From contig NC_081411.1 in the NCBI RefSeq assembly GCF_030272615.1, positions 838,108,136 to 838,172,135 on the forward strand: DNA of 64,000 bases. The letters are read 5' to 3'. Positions 1 to 11,630 of the stretch are shown here, piece by piece. The notes beneath the pieces were generated by a model. The model was not told the DNA's origin. It searched no databases and worked only from the letters and a program-made list of their open reading frames with translations. The DNA is from Cryptomeria japonica (taxonomy: Eukaryota; Streptophyta; Pinopsida; Cupressales; Cupressaceae). Numbering within the stretch: the stretch's first letter is position 1; the number at the start of each line of letters is the position of its first letter. Position numbers and translations under genes: made by a program.

Positions 1-1935
1 AGTCTTTGGTCTCTTAAGCTCTTCTTGTTTCTCTTTCTCAACAAAGAATATATCCCACTTGTCTATAGTTTCTTTTGATATCTCATTAATTTTGCCAGCC
101 ATTAGTGCTACATGCTAGTGACCGGTTGAAAATAGTGTCTGGTTAGCCTCACTTATCAGTTCATTAATTTGTTCTGTTGAATTCACTGGGTGAACTGCAA
201 GTAGTTTCTCTACCTTCATCTTTTTATCCAATTCAACAATTGTTGCTCTCCCCACTTCTAACCTTCTATACAACTCATTCGATAAATCATCTACAACCTC
301 AATCAAAACATTCTTGTAGATATCCAAGTGTAGGATAATACTATTTTCTATGCTTTCCTTTTCATCACTGTTAAAAGTATCATACAACTTGATAATGTTT
401 GATAAGTTACCATTTTCAGTGTTCTCATTCAAAAGGTTGTCAAGTGGAGGAACAACTTGTTTTTCTTTCCTTTTCTTTGATGTTAACTTCTTTGCTGGAG
501 GCCTAACTTCCTATTTTTTCTGTCTAGTTCTCTTGGGTGCAGGAGAGGGTATTGGTGAGGGATTTTTTTTTCTTTCTACCCTTATGAATTATGTCAATAT
601 TTCACTATCACAGGAGGTAGCAACTAGTGAAAGATGTGTTTCTGGTTATAATCCTTCCAAGTTGCTCTCCTTAATACCAGTTTTATTCAATATGTCTTCC
701 TTTATTGCTTTTCCCTACCTTGTTCCTTTTCTAACTATTTGTTCAGTTTTCTTTATTCTGTTCTATGACTGACTGTTGCTTTCAATTGTTTTCGCATTTC
801 CAAATACTTTGTTTGTTGGTTCTTTAGGGGCTTCTAGAAGGGCTTTTGCATAAGTTTCTATTATGTACTCATCAGCCTCATATCCCATCTCTGTAACCCA
901 AACTGCCCTCAGAACCATTGCTTCCATCCAGATTTTATCTTTCTTTATCAAAAAACATATCTCCTTTTGATATTTGTCAACTATAGATTGAGATAGCCTT
1001 ATCCTAGTTTTCATCCTAGCCTTTAATGCCGAAAATTGTTCATTTATGTTATTTTCTCTGTCATCTCCCATATTGTTTAGCATGTCCAGAAGCTGTTTTC
1101 CTACCAGTATATCAAAACCAAAATCCTTTCTACCAATACTAGGTACTTCCTTGGTAATATATAACATCACACATACAAGTAGGTTGCCAAATCTGAATGT
1201 GCCCTTCTTATCACCTTTAATCTTGCTCAGATTGTCTATTAGTTCATCCTTCAACCATTCACATATGTCATTCTTTTCATTGTTGTTTACCATGTCATAG
1301 GCACTTTTGATACATAAGCTAGAAGCAGAGTTTAATCTATTGGCATGTGTAGCCTTATATCCAAGAATCATGCTGATGAACCTTACATTGATATCCTTTA
1401 CATCATTTACTCTCAAGGATCTCTTTTCAAAGGTTGTACCGATCAAGGTCATTACAATGTCATTTGAAACTTTTTTAGTTTTGTCAGGCCTACTACCAGT
1501 GGAAGGTAAGCCTATCACTTCCCTAACTGCCTCTTTTGTTATCTTGTGAATGGAATCCAACCAAAAGAACTTCCCATGAACTCTTCTTAACACAATCCTT
1601 ATAACATCCTTTAGAAAATCAGGGATAGTAAGAATCTCCACAAAACCTAGGGTTTCAACTATCTTATGTTCCGGTTTCACATTTCCATTAACATCACAAA
1701 TTATTGTTCTATACATGTTCATAATCTCTTTAGCTCCTAGTTCTTCAATATGACAATGTATGTAAATTCTAGGATCCTCAGCTTAGGCAACTCCTTTGGG
1801 TATTTTAGAAAAATCTCCTAGGGTATCATCTTTCTTCGCAATTTCGGGAATAATTTTAAATACCGGTCTAGGGCGCTTAACAACTTCAATTATAGTAGGG
1901 TTTGCAATGAATTCAGGTGCAGAGGAGGAAGCCAT
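1..1935 (-). pseudogene. N1 ORF2: PMD-like / plant-transposon-protein-like, 3' truncated by window edge
   Basis: The frame starts at ATG 1935 (MASSSAPEF) and stays open in the same frame to the window edge apart from single stops (for example near 1783, 763 and 115), about 645 codons. Order: N-terminal box HIEELGAKEI; helical block with KITKEAVREVIGLP; block ending FRFGNLLVCVMLY; a basic linker with SPAPKRTRQKK and KKRKEK that looks like a nuclear localisation signal; then a helical, acidic C-terminal part. The N2 ORF2s have matching boxes (HVEELG, KITKEIIHLITGYP, LKFGSLLVCMFFY). Seen: motifs and shared frame. Inferred: distant relation to the plant mobile domain. Function unknown; no retroviral enzyme motif. 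Confidence 0.6.
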
Positions 1936-2333
1936 TGTTATAAATACCTTAATCTACCTTTAGGTATGAGTGCTTGAATGATTTGCTTCACTTCTCCTTG
2001 TGGATGCCTTCACTCGAGATTTTCACGCTCTAAGGAAATTTGAATGCTTGGTGAATGAAAAAGAGCCAAAGCACTTGCTTTATAATGTCATTTCCTTCAA
2101 CTACCACATTTAATGTCTATCAGTTAAGTTGAACTTAACACATTTGTCGGTAAAGAAGTAATTCAACTTCTCACCATCAACCGAGGGTAAATTAGCATGT
2201 TTTTCAATTAGTTGCCATACCCCCAAAAGGTTTCCTTTCAGTTAGATGAAGAATCTCCTACTGGTGGAGTGATACTTTGTTCTACCAGTGAAGGAATAAC
2301 TTCACTAACATTCTGATCTGACTTTCTAATCCA
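1936..2333. other. N1 spacer between ORF1 and ORF2
   Basis: AT-rich stretch of about 400 bases between the two N1 frames. The first 80 bases next to ORF1 could be a decayed ORF1 C-terminus. I see no other gene or repeat. Confidence 0.4.
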
Positions 2334-3223
2334 TTATTTTGAAAATTCTTGTTTTACCTCTTCAACTTTCTCTTTACCTTTCAAACTGGGTCCTTTGTTA
2401 TTTGTCGGTGATGCCTTACTTCTACAAAATTTTGTAATATGCCCAATCTTGTTACAAGCATAACAACTCACATTGTTTTTCTGAATAGCTTTTCCATATC
2501 CTATGCTAGTATGTGTTCTGATATTTTCTAGATCTACATTGATTTTCTCTATGACCATACTTGTTACAGTTAAAGCATTTTCCATTGAATTTGTAGGCAT
2601 TAGGTTGTCTTACCGGTTTACTATGATCATGATTGTTTGTAGTACCGAAGCTTTCACCAACTTCAAAGTCAAGGCCATTTGTATCTCCATTAGGTTTCTG
2701 ATTTTCAACATGTCATAAAGTTCCTCTGAACTTTTCTTGAATTTCTCCTTGTGTTGATTTGCAGTAGCCAACTCATTTTCTAAGAAACCTTGTTGTCTTA
2801 TGAGTTCAGTTTTATCATGCTCCAAGTGAATTATATCTATCTTCAACATATCATTTGCATGACTGAGTCTTAGATTTTCATTTCCAGCATCATTGATTCT
2901 ACTAGCCAAGTCATCTTCATTCTTCTTTCGGTCTTCAATGTCTTTACAAAACCTCATAGTCATATCTTGCATTTCATTCCCAAGGCCATGTTTTCCTACT
3001 TCATCTTGCTTACAAGATCATTAAGAGTTTCTTCTTCATCATCATCACTCTGTATCTTCTCATGAAGTTCTCTTCTTTTGTTGCTAGCAATAGTGATATT
3101 TTCCTGAAGTCCTTGAATGATTTCCTATGCAACCTTTAGATCATCTTCAAGTTTCATATTTTTCAAATTTTCTGCATCATAATCTGCAAGAGTTGTTTCC
3201 AATTGATTTCTCAAGTTTTCCAT
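2334..3223 (-). pseudogene. N1 ORF1: gag-like coiled-coil protein with one CCHC zinc knuckle
   Basis: The likely start is ATG 3223 (MENLRNQLETTLADYD). The first frame has stops and shifts once before 2972. From there a Leu/Glu/Lys/Asn-rich heptad-like region (NENLRLSHANDMLKIDI) runs to 2610, followed after one stop by a classical knuckle C-Y-A-C-N-K-I-G-H-I-T-K-F-C near 2420-2465 and a Lys-rich tail. Coiled coil plus CCHC is the layout of a small gag/nucleocapsid protein, which would assemble particles and bind RNA. It lies directly downstream of the PBS, the normal gag position. It resembles N2 ORF1 in layout but has one knuckle, not five. Confidence 0.62.
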
Positions 3224-3280
3224 TTGTACTGGTGCCTGACTCTTCCTCAAGTTGTTAGGATTTTGAAAATAGAGGACCAA

Positions 3281-3292
3281 GCTCTGATACCA
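3281..3292 (-). promoter_or_regulatory. N1 primer-binding site, initiator tRNA-Met type
   Basis: The minus strand reads TGGTATCAGAGC two bases inside the LTR edge, the standard plant initiator-Met primer-binding site. It fixes the element orientation as minus. Confidence 0.85.
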
Positions 3293-3294
3293 AT

Positions 3295-4055
3295 TTTTAG
3301 GATTCCCAAAGATACTGAAAGGGGGGGGGGGTGAATCAGTATCTAATCAGTTAATTGATTTTCTAAACTTATTAAATGAATTGCATGCCAAAATAGTGTA
3401 CCAGTAAACTAGAAATAATGCAGTAAATAAGATCAGTAAACACAACATAGAAAGCACACCATAACACAATAATTTTAACAAGGAAATCTAGTGTGGGAAA
3501 AACCTCAATGGGATTTGTGACCCACAATATTCTCTCACAGGCCAATAAGTGAATATTACCTACAAATGTGGTGTCTGCACATGTAGGAAGGCTCACTGCC
3601 TAGAGCTCACTGCTCAAATACAAAAAGGGAAGTCTCACTGACTTAAAAAAATGGATTATGTAAATCCAATATCATGTACTACTTCGGTTCAGCATCTGCT
3701 ATGCTAGGTTCAGTACCTGTTTAAGCTCATACAACTTACATAAACCTTATTCCAAAATCTGCCTCAATATTCACATCTACCTATTACATTCCATATATGC
3801 TTATATAAATGATTTACAAGATCTCATACTTATATGAGTCCTATTACAATTCACCTTGTTGGCTTTAAAAAAGGATTTTATAATTAAATACAAAATATAG
3901 TAAACAAATTCCTGTTGGCTGGGGTGTTGGTAAACATCTTTGCCATTGTCGGTGCCAGTGCTTGTGCCTATGTCGATGCCATAGGATTGTAAGATTGCCA
4001 TCAATGACAACAACCTCAATTGCCTACAATTTCTTGGAGTGTGCATTTTCCAACA
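3295..4055 (-). repeat. N1 5' LTR
   Basis: Read on minus it starts TGTTGGAAAATGCAC and ends GGGAATCCTAAAA, where the related LTRs at 7148-9018 end CCTAACA, so the terminal CA has mutated. It contains a run of 11 G (C on minus) near 3321-3331 inside the block shared by several LTRs here (CTGATTCACCCC). About 761 bp. The right flank is CAACA. Confidence 0.85.
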
Positions 4056-7045
4056 CAACATTTGTTTGATTTCCAACTATTTGGTGGTTACCAATATGCT
4101 GAGTATCTTTTATGTGATAAGCTGATGAGAAGTTGCAGAGTTTGTGATCAGGCAGATGATAGTGAAAGTTCCAGCTTACCTTTAGTTCATGGAAGTGAGA
4201 ATCATGTGTTTGATAGAGGTGAGAATTAATTTCAGTTTTGATGGCCCATGGCCATTTGTAAATAAATGGTCTTTGTACAGTTTCTTTGCTTCAGTTGTGT
4301 GGTTTTCAATAAGGAACCCCTATTTTTGAGAAGAAGAGATGAGATCTATTTTTGGGTGGTCTGCTTTACCAAAGATTTTGGATTCTTGTGTTGATCTTGC
4401 AATCAACCATCCCCAGTCAGAGCCACTATTGGGACTCATAAAATTTGAGTCAATTTGAGAGGCCCATTTTAAATTCTTCTCTACACTTTCAAATGGCACT
4501 TGACGAATCAACCTGAATCACCTAGTTTGAGGGCATGAAAAATAGAGCCAGCAATCCTCCCCCCACGTGCTTGTGAAACATGGGAAGTTAAAGAGCTTTC
4601 AGAAAATGCAATTGGCCTCTGTAAAGTATTTTTACTTGGGTGCCAAAGAAGGTTTTAAAAGGCTAGAGAAACTTTTAAGTTAATGTCGCTAGGCATACAC
4701 ATTTATCCAACATTGGTTGTGGGAAGGAAATATTTTGTATTTAAATACAAAGTCGCACACTTATATAGTGTCAAAGCTTAAGGGCTTTTGGAAAAAGGTG
4801 GCTCATGGCCCAGTAGAGCTCGCATGCGCGTGCATCTCAAGGTGTCTAAATTTTGGGATAGGCTAGTGAGAAGAGGCTAAGGGTCGTGCAAGTTGAGAAG
4901 ATCCAATGACAGATCTGAGGAAGATCAATGGTCGAGTAAAATTTTTGATCTATCAATGACTATCACTGTATCATGATTGTGAAGTGCTTGAAATGAATAC
5001 CCTCACGATGTGGTGACCAAATGGTGGGAACCAACAGGCTGGCAATGAAGAAGCTAAAGGGCTAAGCAGGTTGAAGGTGATCAGACGGTGATCGTAGTGA
5101 TCCAACGATGGTCGTAATGGGAAACTACTCATTGGACTATCCATCGTGACTTGGCGACAAGGCAGGCCCAGGTTATGGTGGGTCTAGTGAAGGTGAGGTA
5201 GTGATCTAGTGGTGGATGAAGTGGCGATCACATGGCAGGTTAGGTGGTTGCTAGCTAGATGCATGGACAAATCAAGAAGTGACACATGGCAAAAGGGAGC
5301 AGGTTAAAGTGATTAAAGGGTGAGAAATTCCAAGGAAGATCGACGGTGGTCGCTGATCTATAGTCTAAAATATCTCAATGAATAACCATTGTGATTCAGT
5401 GACAAAGAAGTGGAAGGTCCGGCCTAGGGCGACGTGGCGATTAAGGTGGCTCCCAGTTGAATCCAAAGGTGGATCAGAGGTTGGCACATGGTGGGCCCGA
5501 CAGAAGGGGTGAGTGGCAAAAACCAATTTGAGACCTCATGACTTAAACCCAGTCTCTAGCTCGCTAGCATAAAATGCTAACACCAAAAAAAATAGAGACC
5601 TCACAAGCGAGAAGATCCAAAGAAGATTCAATGGTGTTCACTAGGTCACGATGGGAAACTGCTTGTTAGACTTTCTATCATGACCCAGCGACAAAGATGA
5701 GCTTCATTCTGATAGTGAGTCTAGGCCATGCTAAGGTGGCAAGATAGGGACCCAGGAGCCAATCAAGGGGTGCCACATGGTGGAGCGTAGAAGGAGGATC
5801 AAGGCAAAGGTCAAAATTAAATATATAGTCCTGGATATAGTGTAGAAAATTTGAAGATTTAAATGATTGTTGTGCCTAATTTATTTGCAAGAGAAATTAA
5901 TGACTGACCTGCAGAGAGATTGATGGTTGAGGGGTTTTTTTTTTCAGAATATACAAGAATTATATATGAGTGGAAAGCTCCTGATCTGAGGAGTTTGTTT
6001 CTACATTCAGTTGTTGCACATGTCAAGTATCTCAAAAGCAGTTGCCTTGAGATTTGAGAAACTTTTTGAGTTTGTCAAAAAAGATTTTCTATAGGTCAAG
6101 TGTGTGAGCAGTTAATGCAAAAAGATTTGGGATAGTGGTCATTGTTAGACATGAATTCCAAAATTCTTCTCTCTTCCTTCTTATTTGGAGGTCTTCTCAT
6201 TTTTGAAGGGTTCCAAAAATTTTGTGAGCAGAGCACTATATTCTGTGTTTCCAGCTCTGAGTTTTCCTTCGACAGTTTGTATAGTCTAATGTCTTCTTTC
6301 AAGTAATGGAGTATATCTTCTTCTTGTAGGTGTTTCTAGTTACAGGTTTATATGTATGTAAGGCATGCATAAATTCACACAAACTTGTCTCTAGATATAT
6401 ATTTCTTTGTTATAAATTAAATCCTCAAGGAGACTGGAATTTTTCATCTCAAGGAGATTGTTGTGATTGTTTGTGGGTATTCTTCAAGGAAGAATTTAAA
6501 CTCTATAATCAATCATAAATAATGGAATATGTATTTTAGATCTGATGATTTTGTGAATGTGTTAACTAATGCATTTATGCAAGAATATTTAATGATAAAG
6601 ATGGATTTGCATCAGAGGTTTTTCATTTGTATTCTGATGTATGACTCCATGCCCTTGGATAAGGCACTGGTCTTGTAGATTCTAGGGATTGTCAAAGATT
6701 TTTAATGATTAAATATCCATTTACGTTTATGTTTGTAGTTTTAATTTGTTCCACCTATCTCATGCTTCAACTTAGTTGAGATGTCAATGTAGATCTAGCC
6801 CATTTGTAGTAACCTCTTAGTTGTTTAAGCCTTATGAGATCTATCTGCTTTTATTGATGCTATCATATGTGTGTACTGGGTCTAAGTCAATGCATCAAAG
6901 GTACACCCACCTAGGTTTTGTAGAGCCTGAAGAGTAGAAGGATTCATATCCTTGTTATGTTGTCCAAGTCTTGAAGTTCTTCATTGTATGAAGTTGGCTA
7001 TTTCATAGATAGATTGCAGGTGAACTTAGTTTTCTCATTTTTTAG
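4056..7045. other. Unassigned noncoding DNA
   Basis: I find no supportable gene. The open frame after the LTR (to 4229, containing CRVCDQADDSESSS) ends at a GAGGTGAG donor-like site, and a CTTCTTGTAG acceptor-like site lies at 6320-6329, but no protein family is recognisable and the rest is full of stops. Part of it (4890-5760) is a diverged internal repeat. It may be old host intron or intergenic sequence, or a decayed transposon. Confidence 0.4.
4890..5760 (+). repeat. Four diverged direct repeats
   Basis: A block beginning GATCCAA..GA(A)GATC.A.GGT and continuing into CATGACCCAGCGACAAAG-like text recurs near 4897, 5100, 5330 and 5607. Two copies share TGGGAAACT(A/G)CT(C/T)(A/G)TT. Spacing is irregular (about 205-280 bases). 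The family is unknown to me. Confidence 0.45.
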
Positions 7046-7147
7046 AATGACAAGATCATTTAAGCCTAACCCTAGATATCAGAACTAGTATAAATATAAG
7101 ACAAATAGAGACAAATCATGCTACATAGCAGATGATAACGACATTAC
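7046..7147 (+). pseudogene. Copia-1 gag C-terminal fragment
   Basis: A frame reading YKYKTNRDKSCYIADDND runs up to the insertion at 7148 and resumes at 9024 with SDSDDEPAED-like text. The same order occurs in Copia-F near 60290 (YKFKKNNDKSYYLVDGVTD), which identifies the fragment as the end of gag. There is one in-frame stop. Upstream homology to gag ends near 7046, so the rest of gag was lost before or together with that junction. Confidence 0.7.
7143..7147. repeat. Target-site duplication ATTAC (left; right copy 9019-9023)
   Basis: ATTAC flanks the small LTR element on both sides, proving insertion as one unit into Copia-1. Confidence 0.85.
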
Positions 7148-7939
7148 TGTTGGCAAATGCACACTCCAATGATATATTGTAGGTGATTGAAGGCTTTGTC
7201 ATTGATGGCAATCTTGCAATCCTATGACACTGACAAGACAATTTACCGACACCAGCAATGACAGACTCTACATTGATGCATAGAACATCGACAGTGAAAG
7301 GAAGTATATCGACACCAAGGTCGACAAGAATTTTGTTTATTATATAATTTGTAATTAATTATAAAATCATTATAAGTTGACTTGGCAAGTTGTAAAATGA
7401 CTCATATATGTATGAGATCATTATAGAACATTTTGTAAGGAAGTATATAGGTGAAATAATGCAAACCTATAATGCGAATTATAGGTTAAGGGTTTATGTA
7501 TGAAGCAGAGCTAAAACCGGTACTGGATCTGGCATAGTAGATGCTATTTTGAAGCAATACAAGACATTGGATTTGCATAATCCATTTTTTAAGTCAGTGA
7601 GACTTCCCATTTTGTAATTGAGCAGTGAGTTATAGGCACTTGGCCTTCCTGCATGTGCAGGCCCCTATTGTAGTAGTAATATTCTCTTATTGGCTAGTAA
7701 GTGAATATTGTGGGTCACAAATCCCACTGAGGTTTTTCCCACACCAGGTTTCCTTGTTAAAATATTTTGTTATGGTGTGTTTTCATGTGGTTGATGTTAT
7801 CTCTATTTATTGCATTACTTTTTGTTTACCAGTATATAGTATTAATATGTTTTACATGTTTTAAGTTAAGAAAATTATCAAATCGGTTAGATACTGATTC
7901 ACACCCCCCCCCACCTCAATATCTTTGGGAATCCTAACA
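7148..7939 (+). repeat. Small element 5' LTR
   Basis: TGTTGGCAAATGC to GGGAATCCTAACA, 792 bp. It contains GGAAGTATAT twice (7300 and 7439); the other LTR has one copy and lacks the sequence between. A C-run of nine lies near 7905. Confidence 0.88.
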
Positions 7940-8370
7940 TTTGGACTACCTCACCTCCTTAAGAAAAGAGATATTTGAGGCTTTAATTCAAGGATAGAAA
8001 ACATCAACACAACAAACACAACACCTCATCGGTACAATTCAGAGGGCAGAGGCCACATTAAAAGATAGCAAACGGCTCACTAAGAGCCTGAATCTGGTAT
8101 TGGCAGACCTTTTCCAGATTGTAACCAACCGGTTACAAGGATGAAGTTGGAAACCACACTCAACTGACACTTTGACAACCTTTGGCATTGATGCCAAAGG
8201 GGGAGTAGTGGTAATGAGAAAAATTATCAGCAAATGGATCATTAGCTCAGGGGGAGCACATATTTTTTTTGGTACACAATTTTTGGTAAGAAAATTGTAG
8301 AAGATTGTTTTTTATGACACTTTTTGGATTTTTCTCATGAGTGTTGCCATCAACGCCAAAGGGGGAGATT
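7940..8370 (+). other. Small element internal region with double polypurine motif
   Basis: Contains two copies of a copia-type motif: CCAAAGGGGGAG near 8193 (within the hairpin-like TTTGGCATTGATGCCAAAG) and again just before the 3' LTR (CATCAACGCCAAAGGGGGAG, ending 8370). The second is the working polypurine tract. No coding potential. Confidence 0.7.
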
Positions 8371-9018
8371 GTTGACAAATGCACACTCCAATGAGATATT
8401 GTAGGTGATTGAAGTTTTTGTCATTGAAGGCAACCTTGCAATCCTATGACACCAGCAAGATAATTTACAGGCACTAGCAATGACAAACTCTACACCAGTA
8501 CATAGAACACCGGTAGTGAAAGGAAGTATATAGGTGAAATAAGGCAGACCTATAATGCGAATTATAGGTTAAGGGTTTATGTATGAAGCAGAGCTAAAAC
8601 TAGTACTGGATCTGGCATAGTAGATGCTATTTTGAAGCAGTACAAGACATTGGATTTGCATAATCCATTTTGTAAGTTAGTGAGACTTCCCATTTTGTAA
8701 TTGAGCAGTGAGCTCTAGGCACTTGGCCTTCCTGCATGTGCAGGCCCCTATTGTAGTAGTAATATTCTCTTATTGGCCAGTAAGTGAATATTGTGGGTCA
8801 CAAATCCAATCGAGGTTTTTCTCACACTAGGTTTCCTCATTAAAATACTATGTTATGGTGTTCTTTTCATGTGGTTGATGTTATCTCTGTTTATTGCATT
8901 ACTTATTGTTTACCAGTATACAGTACTAATATGCTTTACATGTTTTAAGTTAAGAAAATTATCAAACCGATTAGATACTGATTCACCCCCCCTCTTAGTA
9001 TCTTTGGGAATCCTAACA
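8371..9018 (+). repeat. Small element 3' LTR
   Basis: TGTTGACAAATGC to GGGAATCCTAACA, 648 bp. It is shorter than its partner mainly through a 139-base deletion between 10-bp direct repeats. Confidence 0.88.
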
Positions 9019-9023
9019 ATTAC

Positions 9024-11630
9024 TGATTCAGATGATGAACCAGCAGAAGACTCTGCTAGTGGATCTAGCAATGGGAAGGAATGGGTATTCTTGGCTATTA
9101 AGGAAGATGATCTGGTACTAGAAGATAATGTACCTCAAGAGAAGGCACTTGCTGCTAAAATTGAAGAGAAGGATGAATGGGTAATTGACAGTGGTTTTTC
9201 ATATCATATGACTGGAGATAAAGGGAAGTTTCTATCTTTGCAAGAATTTGATGGTGGTCTAGTTAGATTTGGAAATGACAAGGCATGTATGATCAAAGGA
9301 AAAGGAACTATATCATTGGATGGTAAGAACAATAGTGACAATGTTTATTATGTTGAAGGTTTGAGGCATAATCTTTTGAGTGTAGGACAATTGGTAGACA
9401 AGGGATTTCAATTATAGTTCAAGGATGGGAAATGCAAAATCATTAACAGATCTAGCTTGGAGATTGCAATTGGTACACAGACAAAAGGTAATATAATTCT
9501 CTTAAACTCTGGTGAGAAGACATGTTTGATTACATAGATTGATGAAAGTTGGATATGGCATAAAAGGTTGTGTCATGTCAATTTTGATTGCATTGTGAAG
9601 ATCAGTTCAACTAAGGCAGTTAGGGATATACCTAAGATTATGAAGCCCTATAATCCATTATGTAAAGAATGTTAAATGGGTAAATAGGTCAGAACCTCTT
9701 TTAGGAGTATACAAGATAAATCAAATAATGATCTTGATCTTATTCATATTGATTTGTGTGGCCCTGCTAGAGTTAAAATTTTTCAAGGTGATAGATATTT
9801 CATGCTAATCTTTGATGATTATTCTATAATGATGTGGGTTACTTTTTTAAGAGAAAAATCTGAAGTATTTGGAAAGTTTAAAATCTTTAAGGATAAAGTG
9901 GAAACTGACATGGAATTGAAGATTAAATGTTTGAGATCAGATCATGGTGGAGAATTCACATCCGATGATTTTAATAACTTTTGTGACAAGCATGGTATAA
10001 GAAGACAATTTTTGCTCCCTGAACACCTCAACAAAATGGAGTTTTAGAAAGGCAGAATAGAACTATCTCGGATGCTACTAGAACAATGATGATGGAAGCT
10101 AGTCTACCTCATATTTACTGGAGAGAAGCAGTTAGTACAATGATTTATACATTCAACAAAGTGCATATCAAAGGATAAACCGATAAGACACCTTATGAAT
10201 TATGGTTTGGAAATACACCTATAATTAACTATTTCAGAATTTTTGCTAGTAAATGTTATATCAAGAGAAATGATATTATTGGGAAATTTAATCCTAGATG
10301 TGATGAAGGCATATTTATTGGTTATTCTAATGAAAGCAAAGCATATAGATGTTATAACAAGAGATTGCAGAGAATTGTGGAGAGTGCTAATGTCAAAGTA
10401 GATGAGTTGAACATAAGTCAAATTAGAATTTATGAGAAGGAACCAGTAGTGGAAATGATCATATCTGAACAGGTAGCACCTTTACCAAAATAGAGAGTTG
10501 AGCCAATTACTCTAGCAACATCAGAGAATTCTACAGTAATTGAAGAACATGGAAGATGAATAGAAAGTCAAAAGACCCCTAGGTATGTTCTATTGAATCA
10601 TTCTGAAGATCAAATCATTGGGGATAAGAGCAATGGAGTGATGACACAAAGAAGACTAGCAACTAATGAGGTATGTTTAATTTTACAAGTTAAACCGATA
10701 TCAGTAATTGAGGCATGTAAAGATGAACATTGGTTGAAAGCTATGGAAGAAGAATTAGATCAGATTGAGAAAAATAACACATGGACCTTGGTTCCCCAGC
10801 CTAAAAATAAAAATGTTATTGGAACTAAATGGGTTTTTTAGGAATAAATTGAATAAAGATGGTCAAGTTATAAGGAATAAGGCTAGATTGGTTTGTAAAG
10901 GATATTCTCAAAAGGAAGGAATTGGTTATGGAGAGACTTTTGCACTTGTAGCTAGGATTGAAGCTATGAGATTATTTCTTGCCTATGCTGCTTATAAAAA
11001 CTACAAGGTTTATTAGATGGATGTTAAATGTGCATTTTTGAATGGGAATCTTGATGAGGAAGTTTATATTGAGCAACCTGATGGTTTTTCACTATCAAAT
11101 GATACAAATATGGTTTGTAGGTTAAGGAAAGCTTTATATAGATTGAAACAAGCACCTAGAGCTTGCTATGCAAGGTTGGATAAATATATTTAGAAGCTTG
11201 GTTTTACTAAGGGCAATGTTGACAGTAAATTATATTATAAAATCACTAATGATGATATAATTATTATTGAAGTATTTTTTGATGACATTATTTTTGGAGG
11301 TGAAGACAAGTGATGCATAGAATTTTCTAAGAATATGGAGAAAGGATTTCAGATGTCTATGATTGGTGAGATGAAATTTTTCTTAGGTTTGCAGATTACT
11401 CTGACTAACAAAGGTATTTTTAATCTATCAAACTAAATATGCTAAGGAATTATTGAAGAAGTTTGGTATGGGAGATCCTAAACCGGTAAGTACTCCTATG
11501 GTTACAAGTGAAAAATTGACAAGAAAAGATGTTTCTGCACCGATAAATCCTACAAGATACAAATCTATGATTGGAGGTCTGCTTTATTTGATTCAGAATA
11601 GGCCTGACATTATGAATGTTGTTTGTATTG
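9024..11630 (+). pseudogene. Copia-1 protease, integrase and reverse transcriptase
   Basis: Polyprotein segment. Protease near 9180 (WVIDSGFSYHMTGDKGKF, Asp-Ser-Gly active site present). Gag-pre-integrase domain to about 9680 (WHKRLCHVNF). Integrase with Asp in HIDLCGP (about 9750) and Asp in RSDHGGEF (about 9940); the third acidic residue lies after a frameshift near 10020 (VLERQNRT). RT from about 10600 ([31 protein letters not shown]); its catalytic motif reads FFDD where copia normally has YVDD. It ends at the Tat insertion, directly before RNase H. At least three frameshifts and about ten stops. Copia family: certain; activity: none. Confidence 0.9.
11626..11630. repeat. Target-site duplication TATTG (left; right copy 48193-48197)
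   Basis: TATTG abuts both outer ends of the Tat element. Taking the insertion out restores a continuous copia reading across RT and RNase H. Confidence 0.92.

Larger units (their letters stand above)
1..4055 (-). mobile_element. N1: pol-less LTR retrotransposon (5' part; 3' end outside window)
   Basis: Read on minus, the order is LTR (4055-3295), primer-binding site (3292-3281), ORF1 with coiled coil and one CCHC knuckle (3223-2334), then a long ORF2 from 1935 running off the window. No reverse transcriptase, RNase H, integrase or protease motif is visible in this 5' part. The missing 3' part could still hold pol, but the gag-then-ORF2 order matches the complete N2 elements at 24786-39812, which lack it. 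The LTR belongs to the same family as the LTRs of the small element at 7148-9018. The target duplication cannot be tested because the other end lies outside. Confidence 0.72.
7148..9018 (+). mobile_element. Small non-coding LTR retrotransposon, 1.87 kb
   Basis: Two related LTRs (7148-7939 and 8371-9018) flank only 431 internal bases, and the whole is bounded by the 5-bp duplication ATTAC. The internal part keeps a copia-like polypurine tract but has no gag or pol, so it is non-autonomous and needed enzymes in trans. Its LTR family is that of N1. The small internal region resembles a TRIM, but the LTRs are larger than usual for TRIMs. The base right after the 5' LTR does not give a clear initiator-Met site (reads TTTGGACTACC). 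Confidence 0.85.

Noticed and set aside
3321-3331. Homopolymer G/C runs (also near 7905, 8986, 50377, 51514) as G-quadruplex regulators
   Set aside because: They all lie in the same LTR-end block and vary in length as expected for homopolymer slippage; a single run cannot form an intramolecular quadruplex.
4020-4229. Host exon with CRVCDQADDSESSS and a GT donor
   Set aside because: Starts inside the N1 LTR, no recognisable family and no continuing exon found.
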